DNA of 64,000 nt, taken from positions 4,092,001 through 4,156,000 of the forward strand of contig NZ_LT607752.1 of NCBI RefSeq assembly GCF_900090265.1. Direction: 5' to 3'. Below are positions 32,952 through 42,037 of this stretch, in pieces. This DNA is from Micromonospora rifamycinica (lineage in GTDB: Bacteria > Actinomycetota > Actinomycetes > Mycobacteriales > Micromonosporaceae). Under the pieces are notes generated by a model. The model saw nothing but the letters and a program-made list of their open reading frames with translations, was not told where the DNA came from and made no database searches. Every line of letters begins with the position of its first letter. The stretch's first letter is position 1. A program made the position numbers and the translations under genes.

Positions 32952-35042
32952 ATGCGAATCTTTCGCGCGCTACTCGGCATGAGCGTTGCCGGGGCCTGTG
33001 CGCTCGCCGTCCTGCCGGGGGTGGCGCTCGCCGCGCCCGCCGCGCCGTACACCGTCCTCACCGTCAATCTGGGACTGCACGAGCCCACCCCGGTCTCCGG
33101 GTCCGCCGTCTACGACAGCTCCAACGCCACCATGGACGCGGCGGCCAGCGCCGGGGACTGGCTCCGGCTCACCGCGATCCTGCCCGACCGGTACGTCCGG
33201 ATCGACACCGCGGCGCCCGCCGGCCAGGCCTGGACCGCCGGCCAGACGTATCCGACCGTCCGCGCCGGCCGGGCCGCCGGTGAGGCGCTGTTCGACATGA
33301 GTACGGCCGGCAACGGCTGCGCCTACGGCAGCGGTTCGATCACCGTCCGGCAGGTCGCCCGCGACGCGGACACCGGGCTGATGACGGCCTTCGCCGCCTC
33401 GTACGAGTTCCGCTGCGACCGGGACGTCGAGATGATGACCGGGGAGCTCCGCTGGAACTCCTCGGTGGACTACGTGGCCCCGGTGGCGGACCCGGGCCGG
33501 CTGAACTTCGGCTCGGTGGACGTCGCCGAGCAGCGCAGCCGCACCGTGCGGGTGCGGTCCCTGGGTAGCACGCCCAGCACCTTCGGGGCGGCCGGGATCG
33601 CCGGGGAGCACGCGTCGGCGTTCGCGGTGACCGCCGACACCTGCGCGGGCCGGACGCTCACGGCGGGAGCCGAGTGCACGGTGACCGTGGTGTCGAAGGC
33701 GACGACGCCGGGCAGCTTCGTCGCGGCGCTGCGCCTGCCGGACAACAGCTCGACCGGTCACTGGAGCATCCCGGTCGAGGTGTCGGCGATCCGCAGCGTG
33801 GTCGGCACCTACTACCCGATGACCACGCCCACCCGGATCATGGACACCCGTACCGGCAACGGCACGGTGAAGGGCAAGATCGGTGCCGGGCGGACGGCCT
33901 TCCTCCAGGTCGCCGGCCGGGACACGCTGCCGAGGAACGGCATCGGCGCGGTGGTGCTGAACGTGACCGTCATCGGCCCCACGGCGAACGGCTTCGTCAC
34001 CGTCCACCCGGCCGGGGAGGCCCTGCCGACCGCCTCCACGATCAACTTCGCCAAGGGGTGGCTGGGTTCCAACAACACCACCGTCAAGCTCGGCACCACC
34101 GGCGCGGTGTCGGTCTACAACCGCAACGGTGAGACCGACGTGGTGATCGACGTGATCGGCTTCTACGCCGGGGACGAGAGCATGAGTTTCGAGCGCGGCA
34201 TGGGCGGCCAGGTGCAGTGGTACGAGCCGTACCGGGTGATGGACACCCGCACCCGCGGGCTGATCCCGGCCGGGGGCGAGTTCAACGCCTGGATCGACTT
34301 CCACGCCTACAACCCCAAGGTCAGGGGGCTGATCCTCAACATCACGGCGGTGAACCCGCAGCAGGCCGGCTTCCTCACCAGCTGGTCGGGCGAGGTGCCC
34401 CGGCCCAACGCGTCCACCGTCAACTACGGGGCGGGCACGGTGGTGCCGAACCTGGCGTACGTCAAGACGATGCCCTGCCCGGAGGGGAGCTGCAACGGTG
34501 CTACCGGCGCGGCCCGCTACCGCTTCTACACCTCGGCGACCACGCACATCGTGGTGGACCTGGTCGGGGTGGTCGACGACGGGACCGAGGTCGACGGCAT
34601 GCGGTTCACCCCGATGAGCCCGACCCGGATCGTGGACAGCCGGATCGGGCAGGGCCTGCCGACGGCGCTCGGGGCGCACGAGGCGGGGAAGGTCACCGCG
34701 CCGGCCGCGATGCTGACCGACGCGACCCAGGTGCTGGCGATGAACGTCACCGCGGTCGCGCCGACGACCAACACGGTCGTCACCGTCTGGCCCGCCGACA
34801 CCGGCAGGGCGAAGCCGAACGCCAGCAACCTGAACCCCGCGCCGGGTCAGGTCGTCTCCAACGGGGTGCTCGGGGTGCTCGGCCCGCAGGATGCGTTCTA
34901 CATCGACAACCTGTCGGGCCGCACCCACCTGGTGGCCGACGTGACCGGCACGTTCCAGGTGTACGCGGGCACGGCGGCCGGCAGCCGTCGGACCGGCAGG
35001 CCGGCGGTGGCCGGCAGCGGCTGGACGCCGAGCACCTCCTAG
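32952..35042 (+). CDS. Secreted protein with Ig-like (choice-of-anchor D) domain and DTR repeats (paralogue 2)
   Basis: A 696-residue exported protein. A signal peptide (about 1-28) resembles that of its neighbour. Residues 30-170 form a unique beta-rich domain, and 175-275 are an Ig-like domain with LNFGSVDVAEQRSRTVRV, as in choice-of-anchor D modules. Three DTR repeats follow (TRIMDTRTG, YRVMDTRTR, TRIVDSRIG), closely matching the preceding gene through to the C-terminus. It arose by tandem duplication plus domain gain or loss. Own terminator downstream. Confidence 0.85.
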   Translation: MRIFRALLGMSVAGACALAVLPGVALAAPAAPYTVLTVNLGLHEPTPVSGSAVYDSSNATMDAAASAGDWLRLTAILPDRYVRIDTAAPAGQAWTAGQTYPTVRAGRAAGEALFDMSTAGNGCAYGSGSITVRQVARDADTGLMTAFAASYEFRCDRDVEMMTGELRWNSSVDYVAPVADPGRLNFGSVDVAEQRSRTVRVRSLGSTPSTFGAAGIAGEHASAFAVTADTCAGRTLTAGAECTVTVVSKATTPGSFVAALRLPDNSSTGHWSIPVEVSAIRSVVGTYYPMTTPTRIMDTRTGNGTVKGKIGAGRTAFLQVAGRDTLPRNGIGAVVLNVTVIGPTANGFVTVHPAGEALPTASTINFAKGWLGSNNTTVKLGTTGAVSVYNRNGETDVVIDVIGFYAGDESMSFERGMGGQVQWYEPYRVMDTRTRGLIPAGGEFNAWIDFHAYNPKVRGLILNITAVNPQQAGFLTSWSGEVPRPNASTVNYGAGTVVPNLAYVKTMPCPEGSCNGATGAARYRFYTSATTHIVVDLVGVVDDGTEVDGMRFTPMSPTRIVDSRIGQGLPTALGAHEAGKVTAPAAMLTDATQVLAMNVTAVAPTTNTVVTVWPADTGRAKPNASNLNPAPGQVVSNGVLGVLGPQDAFYIDNLSGRTHLVADVTGTFQVYAGTAAGSRRTGRPAVAGSGWTPSTS

Positions 35043-35059
35043 CCACACCACCCGCGCCG

Positions 35060-35089
35060 AGGGCGCCCCGGCCTCGGCCGGGGCGCCCT
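35060..35089 (+). terminator. Terminator after the second DTR-repeat gene
   Basis: A perfect hairpin pairs AGGGCGCCCCGGC (35060-35072) with GCCGGGGCGCCCT (35077-35089) around CTCG, without a U tract. It lies 18 bp after the stop codon and 97 bp before the end of the convergent LytTR gene. Confidence 0.8.
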
Positions 35090-35185
35090 TGGCCGTTCCC
35101 GCACCAGGGGGCCGATGTTGCGGTATCCGGGTGCCCGGTCACCGCAACGTCGCCGATGTCGCGACGATCACGGCCACCGGCAGGG

Positions 35186-35968
35186 TCAGCGGTTCCAGTC
35201 CTGTTTGGCGGCCCGGACCAGCTTGTCCTTCAGCTCCCGGGTGTGCCGGCGGCTCACCGGCAGCTCGGCGGCGTCGATCAGCACCACGTACCCCGAGTTG
35301 ACCAGGCGCAGCTCGGCGATCAGCCGCAACTGCACCAGGTACGACCGGTGGATGCGGACGAAACCGGCGTCCGCCCAGCGTTCGGCGAGGGTGGCCAGCG
35401 AGACCCGGACCAGGTGCGACCCGTCGGCGGTGTGTAGCCGGGCGTAGTCGCCCTGCGCCTCCACCCAGCGCACCGCCGAGCGGGGCAGCATCCGGGTCGT
35501 CCCGGCCAGCTCCACCGGGATCGTCGGGTCCTCCTCGGTGCGGGCCAGCGCCGCCGGGTGCGACGGCACCACCCGGGAGCCCATCACCCGGCGCAGCGAC
35601 TCGGCCAGCCGCTCGGCGCGTACCGGTTTGCGGACGTAGTCGGTGGCGCCCAGGTCGAAGGCGTCCACCGCGCCGTCGTCGTACGCGGTGACGAAGACGA
35701 TCGCGGGGGGCCGGGCGAACCGGCGCAGCACCCGGGCCAGCTCCATGCCGTCCAGGCCGGGCATCCGGATGTCCAGGAAGACCACGTCCACGTCGGTGTC
35801 CCGCAGCACCCGCAGCGCCTCGGTGGCGTCACCGGCGGTGTGCAGCCGGGCCACCCGGGGATCGGCCCGCAGGTGGTACGCCAGCTCGTCGAGCGCCGGT
35901 GGCTCGTCGTCGACCGCCAGCACCCGCAGGAACCCGGCCGCGTTCACCGCGCCGTCCCGCTCGCTCAC
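35186..35968 (-). CDS. LytTR-family response regulator
   Basis: A 260-residue regulator. The receiver domain (about 14-130) has AVDDEPP, the phospho-acceptor D66 in FLDIRMPGLDG, and the conserved lysine in YVRKPVR. The LytTR DNA-binding domain (about 160-258) includes VRWVEAQGDYARLHTADG and FVRIHRSYLV. The GTG start overlaps the kinase stop as GTGA. It is the response partner of the LytS-like kinase and a candidate regulator of the ActP-like symporter. Confidence 0.93.
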   Translation of the reverse strand: MSERDGAVNAAGFLRVLAVDDEPPALDELAYHLRADPRVARLHTAGDATEALRVLRDTDVDVVFLDIRMPGLDGMELARVLRRFARPPAIVFVTAYDDGAVDAFDLGATDYVRKPVRAERLAESLRRVMGSRVVPSHPAALARTEEDPTIPVELAGTTRMLPRSAVRWVEAQGDYARLHTADGSHLVRVSLATLAERWADAGFVRIHRSYLVQLRLIAELRLVNSGYVVLIDAAELPVSRRHTRELKDKLVRAAKQDWNR

Positions 35969-37218
35969 GCGCCGGCCCGTACGCCCGGGTGGAACTTCGG
36001 GATGCGCAGGCTCACCTTCGTACCCGAGCCGGGGCCGGTCTCGACGACCAGGCCGAACCCGTCGCCGAAGACCGAGCGGAGCCGCTCGTCGACGTTGGAG
36101 AGGCCGACGTGCTGGCCCGGGTCGTCGGTCGGGTCGCTGCCGGCCCGGGTCAGCTCGGCGATCCCCGCGGTCAGCGTGGCCGGGTCCATCCCCACTCCGT
36201 CGTCCTCCACCGTGATGTGACACTCGGCGCCCGCGTCCCGGGCCTCGATGCTCACCATGCCGGTACCGGGCTTGCGCGACAACCCGTGCCGCACCGCGTT
36301 CTCCACGAGCGGTTGGAGGCAGAGGAACGGCAGGGTCACCGGCAGCACCTCCGGGGCGATCTGCAACCGCACCTGCAACCGGTCCCCGAACCGGGCGCGT
36401 TCGATGGTCAGGTACCTGTCGATGGAGCGCAACTCCTCAGCGAGGGTGGTGAACTCCCCGTGCGCGCGGAACGAGTAGCGGGTGAACTCGGCGAACTCCA
36501 GGATCAGCTCCCGGGCCCGCTCCGGGTCGGTGCGGACGAACGACCCGATCGCGGTCAGCGCGTTGTAGATGAAGTGCGGGCTGATCTGCGCCCGCAGCGC
36601 GCGGATCTCGGCGCGGGCCAGCCGTTCCCGGGAGGAGTCCAGTTCGGCCAGCGAGAGCTGGTTGCCGGCCCAGTGGGCGGTCTCCAGGGTGGCCTGCACC
36701 AGGCCGGGCGCGGGCGGCCCGTCGGCCACCGCGACCAGCGCCCCGACCACCCGGCCGTCCGCCGACAGCGGGGCCACCACCGCCCCCCGGACCAGGCAGT
36801 CCACCCGGTCGCAGTGCAGCTCCGACTCGCCCAGCACGGTCGACCGGCCGGTCTCGGCGACCCGTCGGGCCGCGGTGAGCAGTTGGTCGCCGTGGTGCCC
36901 GCCGCGCCCGTCCAGGGCGAGCAGCGTGTCGGCGTCGGTCAGCGCCAGCCCGGCCGCCCCCACCAGCGCCCGCAGATGGCGTACGGCCTTCGCCGCGCCC
37001 GCCGGGTGCAGCCCGGTACGCAGTGGTTCGGCGGCCAGGCCGGCGGTGTGCAGGACCTCGTAGGTGGCCCGTTGGGTGGCGGTGGCGATGCCCCGTCGAC
37101 CGCGCAGCCGCAGCGCCGCCCAGAGCGCGGCGGCGAGCGCGGTCACCAGCGAGACGACGCCGACCACGGCGGAGAGGTTGCCACCCACCCCGCGATCCTG
37201 GCCTGTCCGGGCCGCCAC
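35965..37218 (-). CDS. LytS-like sensor histidine kinase
   Basis: A 417-residue kinase. A single N-terminal membrane helix (about 15-35) is followed by a GAF-like domain (about 70-185) and a His_kinase domain with RAQISPHFIYNALTAIGS, whose histidine is the phosphorylation site. The ATPase follows with QPLVENAVRHGL and GVGMDP. Unlike LytS it lacks the multi-helix 5TM sensor. The start may instead be GTG 37188. It phosphorylates the downstream LytTR regulator. Confidence 0.92.
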   Translation of the reverse strand: MAARTGQDRGVGGNLSAVVGVVSLVTALAAALWAALRLRGRRGIATATQRATYEVLHTAGLAAEPLRTGLHPAGAAKAVRHLRALVGAAGLALTDADTLLALDGRGGHHGDQLLTAARRVAETGRSTVLGESELHCDRVDCLVRGAVVAPLSADGRVVGALVAVADGPPAPGLVQATLETAHWAGNQLSLAELDSSRERLARAEIRALRAQISPHFIYNALTAIGSFVRTDPERARELILEFAEFTRYSFRAHGEFTTLAEELRSIDRYLTIERARFGDRLQVRLQIAPEVLPVTLPFLCLQPLVENAVRHGLSRKPGTGMVSIEARDAGAECHITVEDDGVGMDPATLTAGIAELTRAGSDPTDDPGQHVGLSNVDERLRSVFGDGFGLVVETGPGSGTKVSLRIPKFHPGVRAGA

Positions 37219-37228
37219 GCCAAGGGGT

Positions 37229-38791
37229 TCAGTACGCGCCCTTGCGGGCCAGTACCACGCCGACCGTCCGCCACAGGATGCTCAGGTCGTACGCCAGCGA
37301 CCAGTTGTCGACGTAGTAGAGGTCGAGCCGGACCGCCTCGTCCCAGGACAGGTCGGAGCGGCCGGAGACCTGCCACAGCCCGGTCATCCCGGGCCGGACC
37401 AGCAGCCGCCGCCGGACGTCGCCCAGGAAGTCGCCGTCGTCGGCGGGCAGCGGACGCGGCCCCACCAGCGACATCTCCCCCCAGAGCACGTTGATCAGCT
37501 GGGGCAGCTCGTCCAGCGAGGAGGCCCGCAGGAAGCGGCCCACCGGGAACACCCTGGGATCCTGCCGCATCTTGAACAGCATGCCGTCGGTCTCGTTCTG
37601 GTCGACCAGACCGGCCAGCCGCTCCTCGGCGTTGACGTACATGGTGCGGAACTTCCAGACCCGGAAGGTACGCCCCTCGTGGCCCACCCGGGGTTGGCGG
37701 AAGAAGACCGGCCCGGGGTCGGAGATCCGGATGGCCAGCCCGATGGCCAGGAAGACCGGCACCAGCAGCAGCAGGCCCAGCCCGGCGGCGACCCGGTCCA
37801 TCAGGTTCTTGGCCAGCAGCGCCGGCCCGGACAGGGTCGGCTCCTCCACGTGCAGCAGCGGCAGCCCCTCGATCGGGCGGATGTGCACCCGGGGGCCGGC
37901 GATGTCGGTGAGCTGCGGGGCGACCACCAGGTCGACGCCGGAGCCCTCCAGCTGCCAGGCCAGCCGGCGCAGCTCGCCCGGTTCGGCGCTGGCCGAGCCG
38001 CAGACCGCGATGGTGTCCCCGCCGACCTCGCGCACCAGGGCCAGCACGTCACGGCCGGCGTACACCGGGACGGGGGTCTCGATGCCCCGGGCGGCGGCGT
38101 ACCCGTCGGTGATGTGGATGGCCACCGGCACCAGCCCGGCGGCCGGGTTACGGGTGACCGCGACGTAGACCTCCAGGCACTCCGGCAGGGTGCCCACCAG
38201 CACCATCCGGTGCCCGGCGTGCCCGGCGCGGCCCCGGACCCGGTGCAGCACGAACCGCGCGGAGATCCGGAAGAACAGGACCAGCACCAGTGCCCCGGCC
38301 AGGGCGAAACCCACCGTGTAACGGGACAGGTCGGTCTTGGTGGCGAAGGCGACGAACGAGACGGTCGCGGTGACCGCGACCCCACCCCGGATGACCCGCT
38401 TGTACTCCTCCGGGCCGAGACCGAGGTAACGCCGGTCGTAGGCCCGGTTGCCCCACAGGGCCGCCAGCCAGCCGAGCGGGACCAGCAGGAAGACCACCGT
38501 GTAGAACCAGGTCGGGTCGGCCTGCGCGTTGTAGAAGCCGGCCCGCGCCTGACCGAACGCCTCCTGGGCGATCCAGTCGGCCAGCACCACGGCGGCGAAG
38601 TCGAGCAGCAGCAGCGCCGCTGTGTACGGGCGGTGCCAGCGGGACACCCGACGACGGGCACGGGCCCATGCCGACCGGGGCACCCCGTTGTGCGACGGCG
38701 GTGTCGGCGGCTGGATCTCGAAGCTGTCGACGTGCCGCACGAGTTTGCTCCGGCCTGTGTTGGTTACCGGGCGCTGGAGGCTTGTCGTCAC
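37229..38791 (-). CDS. Polyprenyl glycosylphosphotransferase (exopolysaccharide initiation)
   Basis: A 520-residue membrane enzyme of the WcaJ/WbaP family. Four N-terminal helices (about 57-185), a CoA-binding-like soluble domain (about 195-320), a fifth helix (about 340-360) and the catalytic bacterial sugar transferase domain with VWKFRTMYVNAE, SLDELPQLINVL and LVGPRP, then RPGMTGLWQVSGR. It transfers a sugar-phosphate from a nucleotide sugar to undecaprenyl phosphate, the first step in surface polysaccharide assembly. No polymerase or flippase is adjacent. Confidence 0.93.
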   Translation of the reverse strand: MTTSLQRPVTNTGRSKLVRHVDSFEIQPPTPPSHNGVPRSAWARARRRVSRWHRPYTAALLLLDFAAVVLADWIAQEAFGQARAGFYNAQADPTWFYTVVFLLVPLGWLAALWGNRAYDRRYLGLGPEEYKRVIRGGVAVTATVSFVAFATKTDLSRYTVGFALAGALVLVLFFRISARFVLHRVRGRAGHAGHRMVLVGTLPECLEVYVAVTRNPAAGLVPVAIHITDGYAAARGIETPVPVYAGRDVLALVREVGGDTIAVCGSASAEPGELRRLAWQLEGSGVDLVVAPQLTDIAGPRVHIRPIEGLPLLHVEEPTLSGPALLAKNLMDRVAAGLGLLLLVPVFLAIGLAIRISDPGPVFFRQPRVGHEGRTFRVWKFRTMYVNAEERLAGLVDQNETDGMLFKMRQDPRVFPVGRFLRASSLDELPQLINVLWGEMSLVGPRPLPADDGDFLGDVRRRLLVRPGMTGLWQVSGRSDLSWDEAVRLDLYYVDNWSLAYDLSILWRTVGVVLARKGAY

Positions 38792-39070
38792 CTCAACCCA
38801 TGTCCTCCCGCATGACCCGCGCCGCTCACTCGCCGTGAGGAACCCGGGTCGCTCACCGTTCCCGTCTCCCCACGCTGGCAGCGGGTCAAACGCGGCCCCG
38901 AGGGACCGTGCGTCTGGCGTCGCCGACGGGGGAACCGGCCGACTTCACGTCAGTTTTCGAAGCCGGGGACCGAGCCACTATACCGATGGACGGCCACCGG
39001 GGTAGCACGCGGACGGGGAGGTTTCGCGCGCCACGGTCGATACCTCTCCGTAACCGGGACAGGTCGTGAC

Positions 39071-39931
39071 TCACCGTACGAGACGGGACAACCTTCGGTC
39101 AGCGAGCGGTTTGCCGCCGGTCTGGCAGGTGGGGCAGTACTGGAGACTGGAGTCGGCGAACGACACCTCCCGTACCGTGTCCCCACAGACCGGGCAGGGC
39201 AGCCCGGTCCGGGCGTGCACCTTCAGCCCGGAGCGTTTCTCGCCCTTCAGCTCGGCCGCCCGGTGCCCGACCGAGCGGCGTACCGCGTCGCCGAGCACCG
39301 TCCGGGTCGCCGCGTGCAGGGTGGCGAGCTGGTCGTCGGTGAGCCGGTCGGTGATCGCGAACGGGGACAGCTTCGCCGCGTGCAGGATCTCGTCGGAGTA
39401 CGCGTTGCCGACCCCGGCCAGCACCGCCTGGTCGGTCAGCACCCCCTTGACCTGCCCGCGCCGGCTGCGCAGCCGTTCGGTGAAGGTGGCCAGGTCGGCG
39501 TCGAGGGCGTCCGGCCCGAGCTTGGCCACCCCGGGGACCTGCGCCGGGTCGGTGACCAGGTAGGCGGCGAGCTTCTTCTGGGTGCCCGCCTCGGTGAGGT
39601 CGAACCCGGAGCCGTCGTCGAGGCGTACCCGTAGGGCGATCGGACCCTTGCCGGGGCGCAGCGGGACGGTTGACGGAAACGCCTCCCGGTAGTGCAGCCA
39701 GCCGGCGCGGGCCAGGTGCACCACCAGGTGCAGGTCACCGTCGAAGATCACGTCGAGGAACTTGCCGTGCCGCCGGGCGTCGGCCACCGCCCGGCCCGAC
39801 ACCGCCGTGGGCGCCGGGTCGTACGTCTTCAGGGCGCTGATCGCGGCGACCTCGACCCGGTCGACACGTCGCCCCACGGCACGCTCACGCAGGTAACCGG
39901 CGAGCGCTTCCACCTCCGGTAGTTCGGGCAC
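39071..39931 (-). CDS. Fpg/Nei-family DNA glycosylase
   Basis: A 286-residue base-excision repair glycosylase. It begins (V/M)PELPEVEA, giving the Pro2 nucleophile and Glu3. K-bearing RRHGKFLDV corresponds to the conserved beta-lyase lysine region. The helix-two-turn-helix has VLAGVGNAYSDEIL, and a C4 zinc finger reads CPVC ... YCPTCQ near the C-terminus. It removes oxidised bases such as formamidopyrimidines or 8-oxoguanine. GTG 39931 is the only start giving Pro2. It is divergent from the glycosyltransferase with a 24-bp gap. Confidence 0.93.
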   Translation of the reverse strand: MPELPEVEALAGYLRERAVGRRVDRVEVAAISALKTYDPAPTAVSGRAVADARRHGKFLDVIFDGDLHLVVHLARAGWLHYREAFPSTVPLRPGKGPIALRVRLDDGSGFDLTEAGTQKKLAAYLVTDPAQVPGVAKLGPDALDADLATFTERLRSRRGQVKGVLTDQAVLAGVGNAYSDEILHAAKLSPFAITDRLTDDQLATLHAATRTVLGDAVRRSVGHRAAELKGEKRSGLKVHARTGLPCPVCGDTVREVSFADSSLQYCPTCQTGGKPLADRRLSRLVR

Positions 39932-39955
39932 CCCCTCACGGTAGCCTTCGTTCCC

Positions 39956-41230
39956 GTGAGAATCGTGGTGGCGCACAACCGGTACCGGGAAGCCCAGCCG
40001 TCGGGTGAGAACACGATGGTCGACTCGGAGATCGGGCAGCTCACCGCCGCCGGGGTCGAGGTGTTGCCGTTCATCCGCAGCTCGGACGAGATCCCGTCGA
40101 TGCCGAAGTCGGCCAAGGCGCTGCTGCCGATCTCGCCGATCTACGCCCCCCGCGCCCAGCAGGACCTGTCCCGGCTGCTCACCGAGCACCGGCCGGACGT
40201 GCTGCACCTGCACAACCCGTACCCGCTGCTCTCGCCCTGGGTGGTGCGGACCGCGCACAGGCACGGGGTGCCGGTGGTGCAGACGGTGCACAACTACCGG
40301 CAGGTCTGCTCGTCGGGGATCTACTTCCGCGACGGGGTGATCTGCCAGGACTGCAAGGGCCGGGCGCTGGCGGTGCCGTCGATCGTGCACCGCTGCTACC
40401 GGGACTCGCGGGCGCAGAGCGCGCTGATGGCGGCCACCCTGGCCGTGCACCGGGGCACCTGGCGCTCGGTGGACCGGTTCATCGCGCTCACCTCGGCCAT
40501 CGCCGACCATCTGACCGACTACGGCATCCCGGCCGAACGGATCGTGGTCAAGCCCAACGCGGTGCCCGACCCGGGCGCCCCCACGCCGCTCGGTGACGGG
40601 TTCCTCTATCTGGCCCGGCTGACCCCGGAGAAGGGCGTGGACCTGCTGCTGGACGCCTGGCGGCGGCACCCGGTGGGCAGCCTGGGCGTGCTGCGGGTGG
40701 CCGGCGACGGCGAGCTGCGTCCGCTGGTCGAGGCCGCCGCCGCCGAGCGCGCCGATGTCGTCTACCTGGGCCAGCTCGACCGGGACGGGGTACGCGCCGC
40801 GGTCGAGGCGAGCGCCGTGGTGATCGCCGCCTCGATGTGGCACGACGTGCTGCCCACCGTGATCATCGAGGCGCTGGCCAGCGGGCGGCCGGTGCTCGGC
40901 ACCGCGCTCGGCGGCATCCCGTACCTGGTCGGCGCGGACGTCCCGCACGAGCCCGCCGGCACCGGCCCGGCCGCCGAGGCCTCGGCCGTCGCCGGCCACC
41001 CCCCACCGCCGGCCGGTCCGGTCGCGGTGCCGGCCGGGCTGCTCGGCGGCACCGCCGGCTGGGTGGTTCCGCCGGATCCGGCCGCGCTGGCCGCCGCGCT
41101 CCCGGTCGCGCGGGCCGGTGCCGCTCTGCTGTCCGCTCCGGCCCGGCTGCGGTACGAGCAGACCTTCCACCCCGACGTGGTCCTCAGGCGTCACCTCGCC
41201 ATCTACGCCTCCCTAACCCGCCCCCACTGA
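39956..41230 (+). CDS. GT4-family glycosyltransferase
   Basis: A 424-residue GT-B enzyme. The N-domain begins VRIVVAHNRYREAQPSGENT and includes DVLHLHNPYPL and QTVHNYRQVC. The C-domain has LYLARLTPEKGVDLLLDAW and the E-x7-E donor-binding segment in PTVIIEALASGRPVLGTALGG. A low-complexity Pro/Ala insert lies at about 330-355. It retains a retaining-type glycosyltransferase plan; the acceptor is unknown, though a glycosylphosphotransferase lies 1.2 kb away. Start: GTG 39956. Confidence 0.9.
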   Translation: MRIVVAHNRYREAQPSGENTMVDSEIGQLTAAGVEVLPFIRSSDEIPSMPKSAKALLPISPIYAPRAQQDLSRLLTEHRPDVLHLHNPYPLLSPWVVRTAHRHGVPVVQTVHNYRQVCSSGIYFRDGVICQDCKGRALAVPSIVHRCYRDSRAQSALMAATLAVHRGTWRSVDRFIALTSAIADHLTDYGIPAERIVVKPNAVPDPGAPTPLGDGFLYLARLTPEKGVDLLLDAWRRHPVGSLGVLRVAGDGELRPLVEAAAAERADVVYLGQLDRDGVRAAVEASAVVIAASMWHDVLPTVIIEALASGRPVLGTALGGIPYLVGADVPHEPAGTGPAAEASAVAGHPPPPAGPVAVPAGLLGGTAGWVVPPDPAALAAALPVARAGAALLSAPARLRYEQTFHPDVVLRRHLAIYASLTRPH

Positions 41231-41267
41231 CCCGCCCCCCGCCCCCGCCGACGGCAGACCTCGCGCA

Positions 41268-41313
41268 ATCTTGGTGGAAAGTGGCCCCTATGGGGGCCGT
41301 TTCCTTCCAAGAT
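41268..41313. repeat. 46-bp imperfect hairpin
   Basis: The left arm begins ATCTTGG and contains GGCCCC; the right arm mirrors it with GGGGCC and CCAAGAT, with several mismatches. It lies 38 bp after the glycosyltransferase stop and could terminate it. Confidence 0.6.
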
Positions 41314-41325
41314 CTCTGTGCCTGA

Positions 41326-41392
41326 GGGGTGGGTGGGGTGGGTGGGTGGGTGGGTGGGTGGGGCGGGGTGGGTGGGGTGGGGTGGGCCGGCA
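41326..41392 (+). repeat. GGGT/GGGGT tract with G-quadruplex potential
   Basis: Near-uninterrupted repeats of GGGT and GGGGT run over about 65 bp, providing more than four G-tracts on the plus strand. Confidence 0.8.
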
Positions 41393-41439
41393 GAGTGGTC
41401 GGGCGTGTCGCGGCTGGCGAGTCTTGCCACCCGAAGTGA

Positions 41440-41475
41440 TATGACTGGCTGGCATATTTATGCCGACCAGTCATA
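41440..41475. repeat. Near-perfect 36-bp palindrome
   Basis: Arms 41440-41456 and 41459-41475 match at 15 of 17 positions around TT; each begins TATGACTGG. It sits in an AT-rich pocket at the island border. Confidence 0.8.
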
Positions 41476-41589
41476 CCCCCTGCGGCAGAGTCACCTTCTG
41501 CGGCAGTCTGGGCACGGTCTTCGTGGATGGAGTTGAGGATCGTGTCCGCGAGGCGGTGCCATGGTGCGTCTCCGCTGAGTCGAGCCCGC

Positions 41590-41733
41590 CTACAGGCCAA
41601 GAATCTGCCGGACGCACTCTTCGACGCGGCGAATCTCTGCCGGTGCCAGCCGGCCGAGTCGTCGGCGTAGCCGAGGCTTGTCGACGGTGTGCAGGCAAGC
41701 GACCAGCCGTGTAGGTACAATGATGGCGTTGTC
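41590..41733 (-). pseudogene. MazF/PemK toxin C-terminal remnant
   Basis: Read on the minus strand, 41733 to 41590 encodes about 47 residues ending in a stop: it includes AIIVPTRLVACLHTVDKPRL and then RRLGRLAPAEIRRVEECVRQ, closing ILGL. This is the typical end of MazF/PemK RNases. The N-terminal two thirds, including the RNA-binding and catalytic start, are missing because the Phd-like gene occupies that position on the other strand. No start codon is associated. Confidence 0.6.
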
Positions 41734-41752
41734 GGCACAAGGGAGGCGTGTT

Positions 41753-42037
41753 GTGAGCACCGTTTCCGTGCGTGAGTTCTCCTACAACCCGAGCGCGATG
41801 TTCGCCCGGGTCGAGCGGGGCGAGTCGATCGAGGTGACGCGGCACGGCAGCGTGATCGCCGTCCTGCTGCCGGGTTCAGGGACACTCGGCAGATACGCGT
41901 CCCTGGTGGCCAAAGGCGTGATCCGCCTCAAGGCGACCACCACGAGCGACCTCGACCGGCTGCCTCGTTACGACGTGCCGCCCGATGTCTCGCCCCTCGA
42001 TCTGCTCCTGGCCGACCGTGAGGCCGATGATCGGTGA
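41753..42037 (+). CDS. Phd/YefM-type antitoxin
   Basis: A 94-residue antitoxin. It begins VSTVSVREFSYNPSAMFARV, the N-terminal DNA-binding strand and helix of the Phd/YefM fold, with EVTRHGSVIAVLLP. The C-terminal tail (DVPPDVSPLDLLLADREA) is the likely toxin-neutralising segment. GTG 41753 has GGGAGG upstream, and TACAAT at 41716-41721 could be its -10 box. It overlaps the toxin by GTGA. Confidence 0.9.
   Translation: MSTVSVREFSYNPSAMFARVERGESIEVTRHGSVIAVLLPGSGTLGRYASLVAKGVIRLKATTTSDLDRLPRYDVPPDVSPLDLLLADREADDR

Larger units (their letters stand above)
41231..41752. other. Repeat-rich gap at the left border of the accessory island
   Basis: This gap holds a hairpin (41268-41313), a G-quadruplex-prone GGGT tract (41326-41392), a 36-bp palindrome (41440-41475) and a mazF remnant on the minus strand (41590-41733). 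No intact gene is supported. Confidence 0.75.

Noticed and set aside
41184..41885. Minus-strand 233-codon open frame across the island border
   Set aside because: It reads through the G-tract, hairpins and the antisense of the antitoxin in low-complexity Pro/Thr/His sequence; only a different frame (41590-41733) carries MazF similarity.
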